From: Chloroflexi bacterium OLB14
Lineage (GTDB): Bacteria; Chloroflexota; Anaerolineae; Anaerolineales; Villigracilaceae
Assembly: GCA_001567105.1 (NCBI GenBank)
Contig: LMZR01000018.1
Span: forward strand, 62,001-126,000
Length of the DNA: 64,000 nt
Direction: 5' to 3'
Shown here: piece after piece, positions 1-9,787 of the stretch
How positions within the stretch are numbered: the first letter of the stretch is position 1
Layout of the letters: every line of letters starts with the position of its first letter
Made by a program: the position numbers and the translations under genes
Notes under the pieces: generated by a model
What the model was told of the DNA's origin: nothing
The model's database searches: none
What the model saw: only the letters and a program-made list of their open reading frames with translations

Positions 1-555
1 CGGACTGTATCCACAACGCGCATGATTGATAGATTAGCAAAACGCTATGGCTTGAAATTATATGAAACACCAGTTGGCTTTAATCACATAGCCGATTATA
101 TGATGCAAGAAGATGTATTAATCGGTGGTGAAGAATCGGGCGGTATTTCTTTCAAAGGTCATATCCCCGAAGGTGATGGTCCGATTATGGGATTGTTGCT
201 AGTGGAAATGCTGGCAGAATCGGGCAAGTCACTGGGTGAGATGGTAGATGATTTATTAGCAGATGTTGGACCTGCTTTATATGAACGTGCTGATTTACGT
301 TTGAATCACCCTGTTGCTAAAGCAGAGATGGTTGAATTTTTAACCAAGCAAGCCCCGAAAGAAATTGGCGGGCAAGCCGTGAATGACATTAGTCAACGTG
401 ATGGGGTTAAATATATTATGGCTGATGATTCATGGTTGTTGATTCGTCCATCAGGTACAGAGCCTGTGTTAAGAGTCTATGCCGAAGGTCGCACACCAGA
501 AATGGTTAAGGCATTGTTAGGCTATGGAAAAACTGTGGCTGAGAGTGTGGTGTAA
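1..555 (+). CDS. Phosphoglucomutase/phosphomannomutase family protein, C-terminal part
   Basis: The gene enters from the left edge in frame 1, so its N-terminal half, including the phosphoserine loop, is missing. The visible 184 residues are the last two domains of an alpha-D-phosphohexomutase, which interconverts hexose 1- and 6-phosphates. The sugar-binding loop reads GGEESGG, and the C-terminal phosphate-binding loop reads RPSGTEPVLRVYAEG, both diagnostic of the family. The sequence cannot separate a phosphoglucomutase from a phosphomannomutase or phosphoglucosamine mutase. The next gene starts 9 bases after the stop on the same strand, so the two may be cotranscribed. Confidence 0.9.
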   Translation, partial: RTVSTTRMIDRLAKRYGLKLYETPVGFNHIADYMMQEDVLIGGEESGGISFKGHIPEGDGPIMGLLLVEMLAESGKSLGEMVDDLLADVGPALYERADLRLNHPVAKAEMVEFLTKQAPKEIGGQAVNDISQRDGVKYIMADDSWLLIRPSGTEPVLRVYAEGRTPEMVKALLGYGKTVAESVV

Positions 556-564
556 GAATATTTC

Positions 565-1294
565 ATGCAAGTAAAAACTAAAAGACTTTATTTAAACGAT
601 GACCATTGTTTCGAATCTGAGGCAATGGTCGTTGCTGTTGAGGATAATCGCCTCGCATTTGACCAGACTTGTTTCTACTCAGGGGGCGGTGGTCAACCCT
701 CAGATAATGGCGTTTTTCGTTTTGCATGACCAACTTGAAGTAGAAATTGAATCGGCGTATTCGGATGAGAATCAGATAATTTGGCATGTGTGTAAATCTA
801 TACCAAGTGAAAATTTGTTACATCAAACGGGTACCTTGAAAATTAATAAAGAAAGACGAATTCAGCTTGCTAAATATCATACAGTTTTGCATGTATTAAA
901 TACAATTACACTTCGTGATTACAAAGCTTGGATTACAGGTGTACAAATTGGTGAAGAATATTCCCGCATTGATTTCAATTTTGAGAATTTCTCTGCTGAA
1001 ATTTCTGCAGAATTGGAAGCAAAAGTTAATGAGGTGTTGAACGCAAATCATAAAATTAAGTCTTATTATATTTCTGAAGAAGAGTTTGTAAACAGAAAAG
1101 ATTTATTAAGAACTTTGGATGTTAAACCACCCGTGATTGATAATAAAGTAAGAGTTGTTGAAATTGAAGGTTTTGATGCGCAAGCTTGTGGCGGAACTCA
1201 TGTAGATAGCACGCTTGATGTAGGTCGCTTCTCAATTTTTCGGACAGATAACAAAGGTAAGAAAAATAAAAGATTGTATGTAAAACTTCAGTAA
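565..1294 (+). CDS. AlaX-type alanyl-tRNA editing protein (frameshifted)
   Basis: This is a stand-alone relative of the editing domain of alanyl-tRNA synthetase, which hydrolyses Ser-tRNA(Ala) or Gly-tRNA(Ala) in the cytoplasm. The ATG at 565 opens the N-terminal domain with the typical SGGGGQPSDNG segment, but this frame hits TGA at 727. The rest continues one frame over, so there is a frameshift near 711-726, where T runs occur. The second part has both zinc-binding motifs of the family: HTVLH near 880-895 and CGGTH near 1190. Total length about 243 residues fits the medium AlaX type. With the frameshift corrected all catalytic metal ligands are present, so a sequencing error is more likely than a true pseudogene. 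Confidence 0.82.
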
Positions 1295-1296
1295 AT

Positions 1297-1324
1297 AAAA
1301 ACTCACCTTCTTAGGTGAGTTTTT
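1297..1324 (+). terminator. Rho-independent terminator after alaX
   Basis: A 12-bp perfect stem (AAAAACTCACCT pairing with AGGTGAGTTTTT) with a four-base loop is followed by a T-rich run. It begins two bases after the alaX stop. The A-tract on the left lets it also serve the leftward LPKTG gene that ends at 1342. Confidence 0.85.
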
Positions 1325-1341
1325 ATTTTTTATATTGTTGA

Positions 1342-1914
1342 TTATCTCGTCGGTGTGACGCGTAACTTTCGGGCTAGCATAATGACGATGATAAATGCTA
1401 ATGCCATCACCGCTAAACCTGGCACGCCGTAATCATCTATAAAACCTGTCTTGGGTAAGGCTGTTGTAGTAGGTACAATAGTTAATTGAGCAACAGCGGC
1501 TTGTGTGAGAGCCGCACCTACGGTGGCAGTAGCAGCAATGGGTGTGCCTGCGCCAATTGTTGGGGTAACGTTTTGATCTGGCGTGTTGGTAGCAGTGGCA
1601 ATATTTACAACAGGAGTTGCTGTTGGGGATACTGTGGCGCTAGGTAAAATCACTTGAGCGTTAGCGGTAGCGGTTAGTGCGTCATTTATAAAACCGTTAT
1701 TAACTGTTGCGGTTTGAGTTAACATCGCATTTTGATTTTGTTGAGTAACTTGCCTACTGCGATTAAATAAAAAGATGCCAGCAATTACCGCTACAGAACA
1801 TAAGATGATGCCACCTAAAATAGCAACGGCTATTAAGAAAGTACGATTATTGCTAGATTCTTCTGGCGGCTGCTCGTCCTCAAACGTTTCAAAATTGTTT
1901 TCATTGAAAGACAT
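1342..1914 (-). CDS. Membrane protein with N-terminal TM helix and C-terminal LPKTG sorting-type signal
   Basis: No family is recognised. The 190 residues have an acidic N-terminal tail, one transmembrane helix at about residues 26-50, a long low-complexity Thr/Ala/Val/Pro segment, then LPKTG at about residue 153, a hydrophobic stretch and a basic tail (RKLRVTPTR). LPxTG followed by a helix and positive residues is the classic sortase substrate signal. It is odd to have it with an N-terminal helix that lacks a signal-peptidase site. A good Shine-Dalgarno (AGGAGAG) lies 6 bases before the ATG. The gene follows the MutL-like operon by 32 bases on the same strand and is probably its last member. 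Confidence 0.7.
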   Translation of the reverse strand: MSFNENNFETFEDEQPPEESSNNRTFLIAVAILGGIILCSVAVIAGIFLFNRSRQVTQQNQNAMLTQTATVNNGFINDALTATANAQVILPSATVSPTATPVVNIATATNTPDQNVTPTIGAGTPIAATATVGAALTQAAVAQLTIVPTTTALPKTGFIDDYGVPGLAVMALAFIIVIMLARKLRVTPTR

Positions 1915-1946
1915 GAAACACTCTCCTGATTATTAATTAAAATATA

Positions 1947-3002
1947 TTATCCCACAACTTCAAGGTTTACAAGTGGGGCAATTACAGTTTCGCCGTTTTC
2001 TAATTTTACTTCGGCAGATTGAGCTTGTAAGCCACTAGGCAATGTGGTTAAACCATGTTTTATTGTAGTGATTGAGCCAATCATACCCATAAAAGGAGGT
2101 CGGCGCATACGGATTTGTGAACCTATCATGAATTCTTCAGTCTCATTTGGAGTTAATGGGTCGGTTGAGGTCGGCAATGGAATAATTACTTCTGGCTTGG
2201 CACCTGTATATCTATCATAAACCTCTGCATTAATTGTTACGTCACGTTTTGCATTGGTGCTGAGTAACTTATAAGCAGCAGAATTCATTGGTAAGGAGCC
2301 AAAGCCATCTGTCACTAAAATGGGGTAATTCATTTCACGTGCTTTTGAAAGCAAGGATGGATAAATACTAGAGACGATTAATCCACGAACCGATAGCTCG
2401 GTAGCGGCTTCTAAAGTTTCAATATCTTTGATCATACCTGCCAGAATGATTGACCCGCGTAAACTTACATCTAAACGTGTAGGTGTAAGGACAGCATCTG
2501 GTGTATCGGCTAAATTGACTAATGAGCCTGAGGCTATTCGTCCATTACCCCATACGCCTTGAATTAACCCACCAGATGTTTGAATAACAACACCTTTACT
2601 GGGCAAAATCTGGATGATGGTGCCGGGAATACCAGCACGCAATTCAATTTTTGTTTCACCTACTGCCATTAAAACTTGCCCACCTCCAACTGCTACTACA
2701 TGTCCGGCTCGAGGTGTTTTAATGGATTTAGCAAATAAGCCTTTGCCTTTGGCAATTTCTGCATCTGCTTGTAATTGGTCATTGACTTTGCATGTCACTA
2801 GCCGTTCTGCCACGTGTGGCGAAACATTTAGTAAGCGGGCAATGTCTAGCAATACATGCTCGCGCGCCCACTTTGTTTCAGCAACTATATCGTTAGCAGA
2901 GACTTTTTGTTGTAAACGGACGGTTACATTGCCTGAAATTGGTAATACTCTTTCGCGCACAATTGAAGTTAAGCCAAGTATGTGATGAATAGGTGCTAAC
3001 AT
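1947..3002 (-). CDS. Conserved hypothetical beta-rich protein of the MutL-like operon
   Basis: I do not recognise the family. I chose the ATG at 3002, which sits two bases after the stop of the MutL-like gene. The 351-residue product has no signal peptide and no clear membrane helix. Its middle is rich in Gly, Val and Ile and resembles a beta-barrel or hammerhead fold (repeated short strands such as GIPGTIIQILPSKGVVIQT). The last 55 residues, starting at RMRRPPFMGMIG, read like a KOW/SH3-type barrel ending in APLVNLEVVG. A possible partner or substrate adaptor of the ATPase encoded just upstream, by position only. Confidence 0.65.
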   Translation of the reverse strand: MLAPIHHILGLTSIVRERVLPISGNVTVRLQQKVSANDIVAETKWAREHVLLDIARLLNVSPHVAERLVTCKVNDQLQADAEIAKGKGLFAKSIKTPRAGHVVAVGGGQVLMAVGETKIELRAGIPGTIIQILPSKGVVIQTSGGLIQGVWGNGRIASGSLVNLADTPDAVLTPTRLDVSLRGSIILAGMIKDIETLEAATELSVRGLIVSSIYPSLLSKAREMNYPILVTDGFGSLPMNSAAYKLLSTNAKRDVTINAEVYDRYTGAKPEVIIPLPTSTDPLTPNETEEFMIGSQIRMRRPPFMGMIGSITTIKHGLTTLPSGLQAQSAEVKLENGETVIAPLVNLEVVG

Positions 3003-3004
3003 GG

Positions 3005-4765
3005 TTAAGCGCCTCCCAGTGTCCAAGTCCATTTTTTGATGAGTTCGCGTCTACGCACAGGGTCAGTTGGTAGATCAAGCGGTCTGCCTCTACCATCAAA
3101 GACAACGCCCAATGCGCCACCACTAACAGGAATAGATCCTCCACGCCCTACTCCAAAACCAACATCTACTCCGCGGGGTACTTGGATGGTTAATCGTCCG
3201 CTTTCGCCGTTTGCTAAGGGAAGAACTTCAATCGTTCCAAATTTTAAATCTACGTTGGCTTCAGCACCATTTTCGTAATTTAGTTTTGCTTTTAATATCG
3301 AAGTGCCATATTTTGCTGAAACAACAGGTGCTACAACTGACCCTACACTTAAAAATGCGCCAGATTCTAGCACTTGAACAGGTAGGAGGTTATTTTGTGA
3401 GGCGGCGACTCCTAACAATGGAAGTAAGTTGTTTTGATCTAAGATGACAGTGGTAATGCCAACAGGTTGGAGACCGTCAAGGAGCAGTAGCAGGCTCAAG
3501 CCAGGTTTCGAGGCGCTACTTAGTGTACTACCACTGGCTAAGATAGGGTCAAAGAGCGGAGTAAGATTCGGTTTGATTGTAGCAATATTACGCGGAAAAT
3601 CTTTACTGGCAGATTGCATTGCTAATGATAGGGTTTGGCGGGCAATAGCTTGTGAGATTGCTAAATCTTCTTTTGTTGCAGCGATACTAGATGGATATAA
3701 AGACTTTTGATGTAGATAATCTAATAATACGCCACTGGTAATATCTAGTGAACACCATTTTAGAATATTCTCGAGTGTTGTGTAGTTGAGCAAGCCAACT
3801 AGATTTTCTCCTAGCCCAAATTGAGGTAGAACTTTTAATGTGGATTTGTTTCTAAAAGCGGCGGCAATGGTTGTTGCTGAGGCGCCGACATCTACGCTGA
3901 GGATGCCTTTTTGTGAGCCATAAATTTTGGAGAGAAAACGTACCATACGACCTGTGGCATAGGCGGTTGGAAGCATGTGCCCACCAGACCATAAGTCTAA
4001 TAAGTCTACTCCTTTAATTTGACGCTTACGAATATTGATAATCATACGAGCTAGTTCGCGCTCGGCGGGGTCTGTATCTTCTGTTTCTAATGAAGGGCGG
4101 ATGTTTGGGCTAAAGTGCAAGGAGGAAGCAAGTGAACCGACTAAACTTTTTTATTTCATCTTCCATTTTTTTGATTGCCTGCAAATAAAACGCTAGGGCG
4201 TTTTTTCTTCTGGCATTAAGAAACTTGCTAAGCCAATTGGCTCTAGTAATTTTTGAATAGAGCGTGAAGCTCCACCATCTGTTCCGCCTGCAATGATGAC
4301 TAACTCAGGGCGCAAGCGTAATAGACTATCTATTTGTTGGTCTGGCTTGCGTTGGTCGCTTAAGCTCATCGTATCTATAATGCGGGTATAGGTTGATTCT
4401 GTGAGGCGACGAGCAGAGGCTAGTGATATATCTTTTAACAAGCCAACTACTACTGTTTTGACTGTTGGTCCAGCAGATAATGTGATGACTAAATGGTCAA
4501 CACCAGATCCGTCACTTTGACTGGGGGTGATGATGGCGCGTGAGTCATCTAGAAGTTTTTTATTTAAAATCTTTTGTAAGTTAGCAACAGCATTCCTAGC
4601 ACCTTCAGCAACGTCTTTAATGGGGGCTTCGGCTGTGCTAGGGGCAATACCTGAAGCGATAAAACGATATTCGCCTTCAATTACATCAAACAATACAGCA
4701 CGTGTGTTTGATGCACCAACATCTATAGCAAGCATGGAGTTACTGGAGACTAAGGAAGAAGGCAT
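3005..4765 (-). CDS. MutL/GlmL-family ASKHA ATPase (three apparent frameshifts)
   Basis: The protein belongs to the MutL (GlmL) family of actin-like ATPases, named from the gene next to clostridial glutamate mutase and thought to act as a mutase chaperone. About 587 residues hold two actin-fold halves: phosphate loop LAIDVGASNTRAVLFDV at residues 12-28, the adenosine-loop motif AGGTDGGAS near residue 167, and a second phosphate loop SVDVGASATT near residue 300. The frame breaks three times between 4200 and 4140, each at a run of five to seven A's on the coding strand. Joining the frames restores the family sequence through SLHFSPNIRPSLE. The start overlaps the upstream stop (TAATG). No glutamate mutase or B12 gene is in the window, so the classical role is doubtful. 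Confidence 0.85.
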
Positions 4766-5457
4766 TAGAAATTTCCAAAAAAGTTAATTAAAGATGAAAT
4801 ACGTTCGATAAAAGCAGTTAGGGCTGTAGCATATACCCCGGCAAATATTACGCCTAAGGTGGTGCCAATAAAAATTTTGCCGATAAATGCTATGATTTCA
4901 ATTAAGAAGAAGCGGCGCACTGTGCCGTTGGCTTGCTGGCGGGCGCTGAAATGAAAGTAGCCAAGTGAGGTGACTACACCAACTAAAATAATGGCACCAT
5001 TGCCGAGCACTTCAATAACATTGATGTTTCTTTGAGCGGCAAGTTGGGGGTCAAAAAAGTTAATGGTAGCAGAAATTTGCGGAATGATTGTGCCAATTAA
5101 TGCTCCGGCAATAATAACTGCGGCTCCTGCACCTACAAGGAAAGCCATAGCAATACTAGCGATTTTTGAAAGGCGTGGCGAAAGTTTCATGAGGATGAAA
5201 ACTGCACCAAGTAAAGGGGTAATGGCAATGACTTTCTCAACTATAGAACCTGATAATAGTGCTGGTAATAAAGGCATGAGTAAACGTGGGGCTAATACCT
5301 GCCACCAAATAATAGAGGCGATATACCCGGAAGTAATGCCAATAAACATGTAAACAGCAAGCCTAAATACTGGGTTATCGCCAATAAGATAACTTAGTAT
5401 CATTAGGGTAAATAGAAAACTCAAAACGCCGGTAATTAAGTCTAATGAAATTGCCAT
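4765..5457 (-). CDS. Polytopic membrane protein of the MutL-like operon
   Basis: This 230-residue protein has about six hydrophobic helices (for example at residues 6-25, 30-50, 85-125 and 145-170) and no recognisable catalytic motif. I chose the ATG at 5457 because it follows a strong purine-rich ribosome binding site (GGGGAGGGGAAC) that lies inside the end of the upstream gene, whose stop is one base away. The downstream MutL-like gene overlaps its stop. The family is not recognised; its place suggests a membrane anchor or channel partner of the ATPase. Confidence 0.75.
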   Translation of the reverse strand: MAISLDLITGVLSFLFTLMILSYLIGDNPVFRLAVYMFIGITSGYIASIIWWQVLAPRLLMPLLPALLSGSIVEKVIAITPLLGAVFILMKLSPRLSKIASIAMAFLVGAGAAVIIAGALIGTIIPQISATINFFDPQLAAQRNINVIEVLGNGAIILVGVVTSLGYFHFSARQQANGTVRRFFLIEIIAFIGKIFIGTTLGVIFAGVYATALTAFIERISSLINFFGNF

Positions 5458-5458
5458 A

Positions 5459-8121
5459 TTAGTTCCCCTCCCCACGTTCGCGTAAACCTACAATTACGTT
5501 CCACAACCCGCCAATGCCTACTAATACTGTTGCTAATAACATTCCTACTGTATAAGCATCCCAATAATTTCGAGCGGTACCGGGTCTTCCTGCATTGTAT
5601 TGTTCAAATAGTGCGCCACCATACAAACCAGAGACAATACCATTCACCTGCCCAGAAGCATAATAAGGCTGAATAAGGGGAGTGGATTGTGCACTAGAAA
5701 TTATGATAAACGGAAGATTTCCACGTAATCCTTGAGTCTGTTCTATCCACACACGAGCAGCGTCTGCATTGTCGGTGATTAATATAAGCGTAGCAAAGTG
5801 ACTAAATAGGCTTACATCTTGTAGTGGAGCAGAACCCCAAACGGGTTGTAAATTAATATCAAATGGTGCAATTAAGCTTGGGTTTTGGGCAAAGGCTCTT
5901 ACGCCCAATTGCCCTCCGGGCAAGTAACCTAAATTGGAGTAAGTAACGCCGTTCTGATAACTATGACCAGCCAAAGGTCCAGCAATGAAGCGTTCTGCTA
6001 GCATAGCACCCGTTTCGTTAGTAGAGATGAATGTTAGGCGAGGATGTTTCAATAAAAGCAGTTGGTCAAAAACAGGCGATGCTACAACTTCCATTTCACT
6101 TGCGCGTGAGGGCTCATAATCAAATACAACTAAAACAGGTGCGTTTTCAGGAATGGATTGCATTACTTGAATTGCTGAATTTATTTCGCTTGGCAATCCT
6201 TGTGGTAATGAGAAAAACTTTATGTTCAAAATGGTTGTGCTAAGCACAACTGCCAACATTAAAAATGCTAAAGTCCAGCGCAAGCCACGTGATGAACGTA
6301 ACATTCCAAAAGATGCAATCGGCACAGGAGAAGTTTCTGCTGCTAAAATATCTTCTAAAATGCCAGCCTGACGTTGCTGCTCATCATCCGCATTTAATTT
6401 TAGCGAATAAACTTTAGGCTTACTAGTTGGGTTAAAGCCTACCCCGGCTGGTAAAACACCTTGTAAACCTGCTAATGCCCCATGCGATTCAGCACTTTGG
6501 TCGCTAGCCGCAGAAGAAATTTGCCCCAAGCCGCTATTATTTGGGCGCATGGCTTCTACCCACGAGGGCAAATCATTTGAAGGCAAAATATCTTCGTTTG
6601 TAGTTATAGCTAAGTCTGCGGGTTGTTCATCTGCTCTAGAAAGCCAATCAGGCATTTCAGTAAACAAACTTTCAATAGATTCGCTATTTTGCGAATCAGA
6701 GACAAAGGCAGGCATCGAAGCATAAGGATCAACACTTTCTGCTTCAGGCACAGATGACTTTGTTTCCATCTGTGTTTCTTCCAAATTAACTTCTGCCTCA
6801 TCAGTAGGCGTATCGAAAATTGTTGTTTCTGGCGCAGCAGATTTTAACCAATCAGGCAGATCGCTTAATAAACTATCAGACACAGGTTCTTCAGCTTGAG
6901 GTTGATGCAAGCGCACCGTATCTTCAGATGCTAACCAAGCAGGTAACTCAAATTCGGAAGATTGATCTTCTGACTTTAACCAAGCAGGAGTTGTGTCTTG
7001 CTTTTTGTCTTGTGGTTCAGTTGGAGATTTTAACCACTCAGGTATATCTGCATCAGTAAACGAAAACGCTTCAGACGTAGGGATACTTGGTTCTGCTACC
7101 TCAGCCGATTCTGGCTTTGAGTTTTCTTCACTTGCATTTAGAGTATTTAGCCAATTCGGTGTGTCACCACTTAATTCAGGTGAATCTTTTAAGGTTTGAT
7201 CTTCTACAATCTCTGCACTTGTATCCGGTAATTGTTCAAGCCAATTTGGGGTATCAATACTTAATTCAGGAGCATCTCTTGGCGTTTGTGCTTCTATAGG
7301 CTCTGCACTTGTATTAGATAATTGCTCAAACCAAGCAGGTATATCTCCATCGGCTAGCAAAGGAGACGTGGGTTGTGATGATGTATCTTGCTCAGATTTC
7401 TCCTGCGCTTCATCCGACATTTGCTTCAACCAATCTGGCGTATCATCCAGCGTTGATGGCTCAACCACATCTTCTTTCTCGTCATTCTCTTTGCCCGCGT
7501 TAGGGAATTGCGCTCCAATTGAAAGAGGTGGTAATTCATTAGATGCGTTGGTATCTTGTAGCCAATCGGTTAATTCATCTTTTTCAGACTGTGTATCAGT
7601 ATGTAAGCCTGCCAACCATATGGGCATATCTTCTTCATTTTGTTTTTCAGTAGCGGAGGGTTGCTGAGCAAGGATATTCTCACTTTGGGCAAAATCATCT
7701 TTATCGCCCATTTCTACCCAGCGTATATCTGAGGATATCTCATCTTTAGCAGGTTTAGATTTTGGGGAAGCACCAGTAATATTGGCAAGCCAACTTGGTA
7801 CATCCTCATCCTCTTCATCATCCCCTGTTTGAGCTTGCAAGCCTGCTAAAAAGTCTGGTGGAGAGATTGGGGCTTTTTGCTTCTCTTGGTTCGCTTGCAT
7901 AAAATCTGGTGTATCGTCTTCTGATTCCACATTGCGTGCCGCATCACGTGCCGCCTTTAACCATTGAGGCAAAATCGGCTCAAGTTCAGCAGTATGTTTT
8001 TTGTCGGTGCCTGACCAGATTGAATATTTTCCTTTGATTGCAAAGGAGAATTGCAATTACTGCATAACTCTGCCCCTACAGTATTTATCTCACCACAAGT
8101 TGGGCATTTAATTTCAGCCAT
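5459..8121 (-). CDS. Zinc-ribbon membrane protein with about seventeen Pro-x-Trp-Leu motifs (one frameshift)
   Basis: About 887 residues. The ATG at 8121 overlaps the previous stop and opens a zinc ribbon (CPTCG at residues 6-10, CSNC at 21-24). A frameshift in an A run near 7998 joins it to the main frame. Residues about 45-530 are acidic and disordered, punctuated by about seventeen short motifs of the form small/hydrophobic-Pro-x-Trp-Leu (VPSWLAN, TPDWLKQ, TPNWLEQ, LPAWLAS, LPSWVEA). Then come a membrane helix near residue 605 (WTLAFLMLAVVLSTTIL), a globular region of about 220 residues and a C-terminal helix (AYTVGMLLATVLVGIGGLW). Function unknown. Repeated aromatic motifs in a disordered tail suggest multivalent docking of a partner on the cytoplasmic side. 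Confidence 0.8.
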
Positions 8122-8732
8122 TATTTACCCCCATACGGTCGTTCTACACCAAAGAGTACTCGTAAGCCAGTTACTAATGTTCCTAATGCTACGCCAATTA
8201 AAATTCCACGCGCACCACCCATTGCCCAAATTTGGCTTAGCCAAGGGCGCACTAATGTGCCAATCAATGGAATATCTCCGCTGGGCAAAGTTGCAGACCC
8301 AAGAAAGATGATGACTGCTGAAATAATAAAGAAAATACTCATTACATCTACACGGCGGCGTAGCAAACGTATTCCGGCATATAGCAAAGTAATTGTTAAT
8401 AAGCCCATTAATGTAGATTCTACAGGTAGAATGATTCCGTTCAAAATGACTTGCATCACAGCGTGTTGTGGGCGAAGAATAATACCCAAGATAAAAGTAG
8501 CGATTAAAGAAATAACCAATACCGCACTATAGATACTATTTTTTTCAGCCTGCCGAACTTTATTACCATGTACTGTAATCAAGTTGAATACGCCAGCCAA
8601 TGCGGCAACACCCGCCAGAATAATTGCCCAATTTAAAAGCAAAGTTTGAATATTAATAAATGAAGTTGAAAAATAGCCCAATAAAACCATTGAGCCAACT
8701 GCAATTGCAATCACAGCGGTTAATATTCTCAT
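8121..8732 (-). CDS. Polytopic membrane protein of the MutL-like operon
   Basis: This 203-residue protein has about six membrane helices (residues 3-23, 30-50, 65-85, 90-120, 125-148 and 170-190) with short loops, and no known motif. Start ATG at 8732 comes one base after the stop of the upstream DUF6754-like gene, and its own stop overlaps the ATG of the zinc-ribbon gene (TAATG). Such spacing suggests translational coupling. Unknown family. Confidence 0.75.
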   Translation of the reverse strand: MRILTAVIAIAVGSMVLLGYFSTSFINIQTLLLNWAIILAGVAALAGVFNLITVHGNKVRQAEKNSIYSAVLVISLIATFILGIILRPQHAVMQVILNGIILPVESTLMGLLTITLLYAGIRLLRRRVDVMSIFFIISAVIIFLGSATLPSGDIPLIGTLVRPWLSQIWAMGGARGILIGVALGTLVTGLRVLFGVERPYGGK

Positions 8733-8733
8733 G

Positions 8734-9474
8734 TTAGAACACCCCTATAAATTTTAAGGCAGAACCACCCAACAAAGTGATGATGATTAACCAACGCAAA
8801 ATATCTTGGACGATTAAGCTAGCAGAATGACTTGAGCTTGTATCTAAATAAGCACCAGTGGCAAATAACTCTTCACCAATTAGTGCATCTTGTGTACTAG
8901 CATATAAAACAGATTGGCCCGCTAAATTATCGCTTGCTCCAATTAAAGTTGCGTAATTGCGGTCTGCTACATCAGCCAGTAAGCTGGCTTCTGCCCCAAA
9001 ATGCCCGAGCATAATATTTGTAGAAACGTTTTCGTCTGAGGCGATATACATTGCACCCACTGTGTAACTAAAGGGTGTTAGCCCCGTCACCCGGCTGGTG
9101 GTGTGTACATAAAGTTCTTCTACACCTGCGGCTTGATAGCCCGCCTGCATGGTATCTTGAGTGAGCAAGCCCAAAGCGGCATCACCTGCCGAAGCGACAG
9201 GAGGCATATCACTCACAGATGTTTTTTCTGAAATAATACGTAATGCTGAAAGCCCGGCAAAAGCAGAGCCGCCACGTTCATCTAATAAACTACTATGACC
9301 AAGTGATATATGCAAGCGTTTTCCATCTTCTACACTTAATCCTAATGAACGAGCTAAGCGGGTTAAGGCAAGAATTTCTCGGAACTGAGGTGTATATTTT
9401 TTTATGAATAAAAAAACAACAAGGAAAAGAAATATTGTTAGGAAAAGAAACCCTAAGGCAATGATAGGTGTCAT
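8734..9474 (-). CDS. DUF6754-like membrane protein
   Basis: The 246 residues start with a hydrophobic helix (residues 2-25) and end with another (residues 225-244); the body is soluble. The middle has strongly patterned sequence such as RLHISLGHSSLLDERGGSAFAGLSAL, AVGAMYIASDENV-like and GHFGAEASLLADVADR stretches. From memory this resembles the DUF6754 family, which is widespread in Chloroflexota; I could not check it. Start and stop overlap both neighbours (ATGA with the 82-residue gene upstream). Role unknown; the operon context points to a membrane complex. Confidence 0.7.
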   Translation of the reverse strand: MTPIIALGFLFLTIFLFLVVFLFIKKYTPQFREILALTRLARSLGLSVEDGKRLHISLGHSSLLDERGGSAFAGLSALRIISEKTSVSDMPPVASAGDAALGLLTQDTMQAGYQAAGVEELYVHTTSRVTGLTPFSYTVGAMYIASDENVSTNIMLGHFGAEASLLADVADRNYATLIGASDNLAGQSVLYASTQDALIGEELFATGAYLDTSSSHSASLIVQDILRWLIIITLLGGSALKFIGVF

Positions 9475-9719
9475 GGCTTTATCCCACTTTCAGTTAAGTA
9501 TGATGCGAAAGCCTGCGTTTCAGATTCATCTTCTAGCATAGTTGCGATAGCGTTGAGTTGGTCATTTCTGATAAATCCATTACTAAAATAAAGGATTTGT
9601 GCCCCCAACAATGCAAGTGGATTTGCAGCTTCGAGGAACGAAGCAGTTATGTCTTGAAGTTGATACCGACGCAAGGACTCAGCCCAGCGATGCCAAAATT
9701 CGCGCGATGACTTCATCAT
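9471..9719 (-). CDS. Small hypothetical protein, first gene of the MutL-like operon
   Basis: An 82-residue soluble, mostly helical protein with no recognised family. It begins with two consecutive Met codons at 9719 and its stop overlaps the ATG of the DUF6754-like gene (ATGA), which supports it as a real gene. The 68 bases between it and the end of glgC contain no obvious hairpin, so the operon promoter was not found with certainty. Confidence 0.6.
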   Translation of the reverse strand: MMKSSREFWHRWAESLRRYQLQDITASFLEAANPLALLGAQILYFSNGFIRNDQLNAIATMLEDESETQAFASYLTESGIKP

Positions 9720-9787
9720 TCATGAAAGTATAGCATAACTTGACTGAATAACTAGCTTGCAGTTTTTTTAAATAAAAATTGGGTTAG

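Noticed and set aside
578..787. A minus-strand frame across the alaX start
   Set aside because: The plus strand encodes the AlaX signature SGGGGQPSDNG once the frameshift is allowed.
3005..4765. Calling the MutL-like gene a glutamate mutase chaperone
   Set aside because: No mutase or B12-related gene is nearby; only the ATPase family membership is supported.
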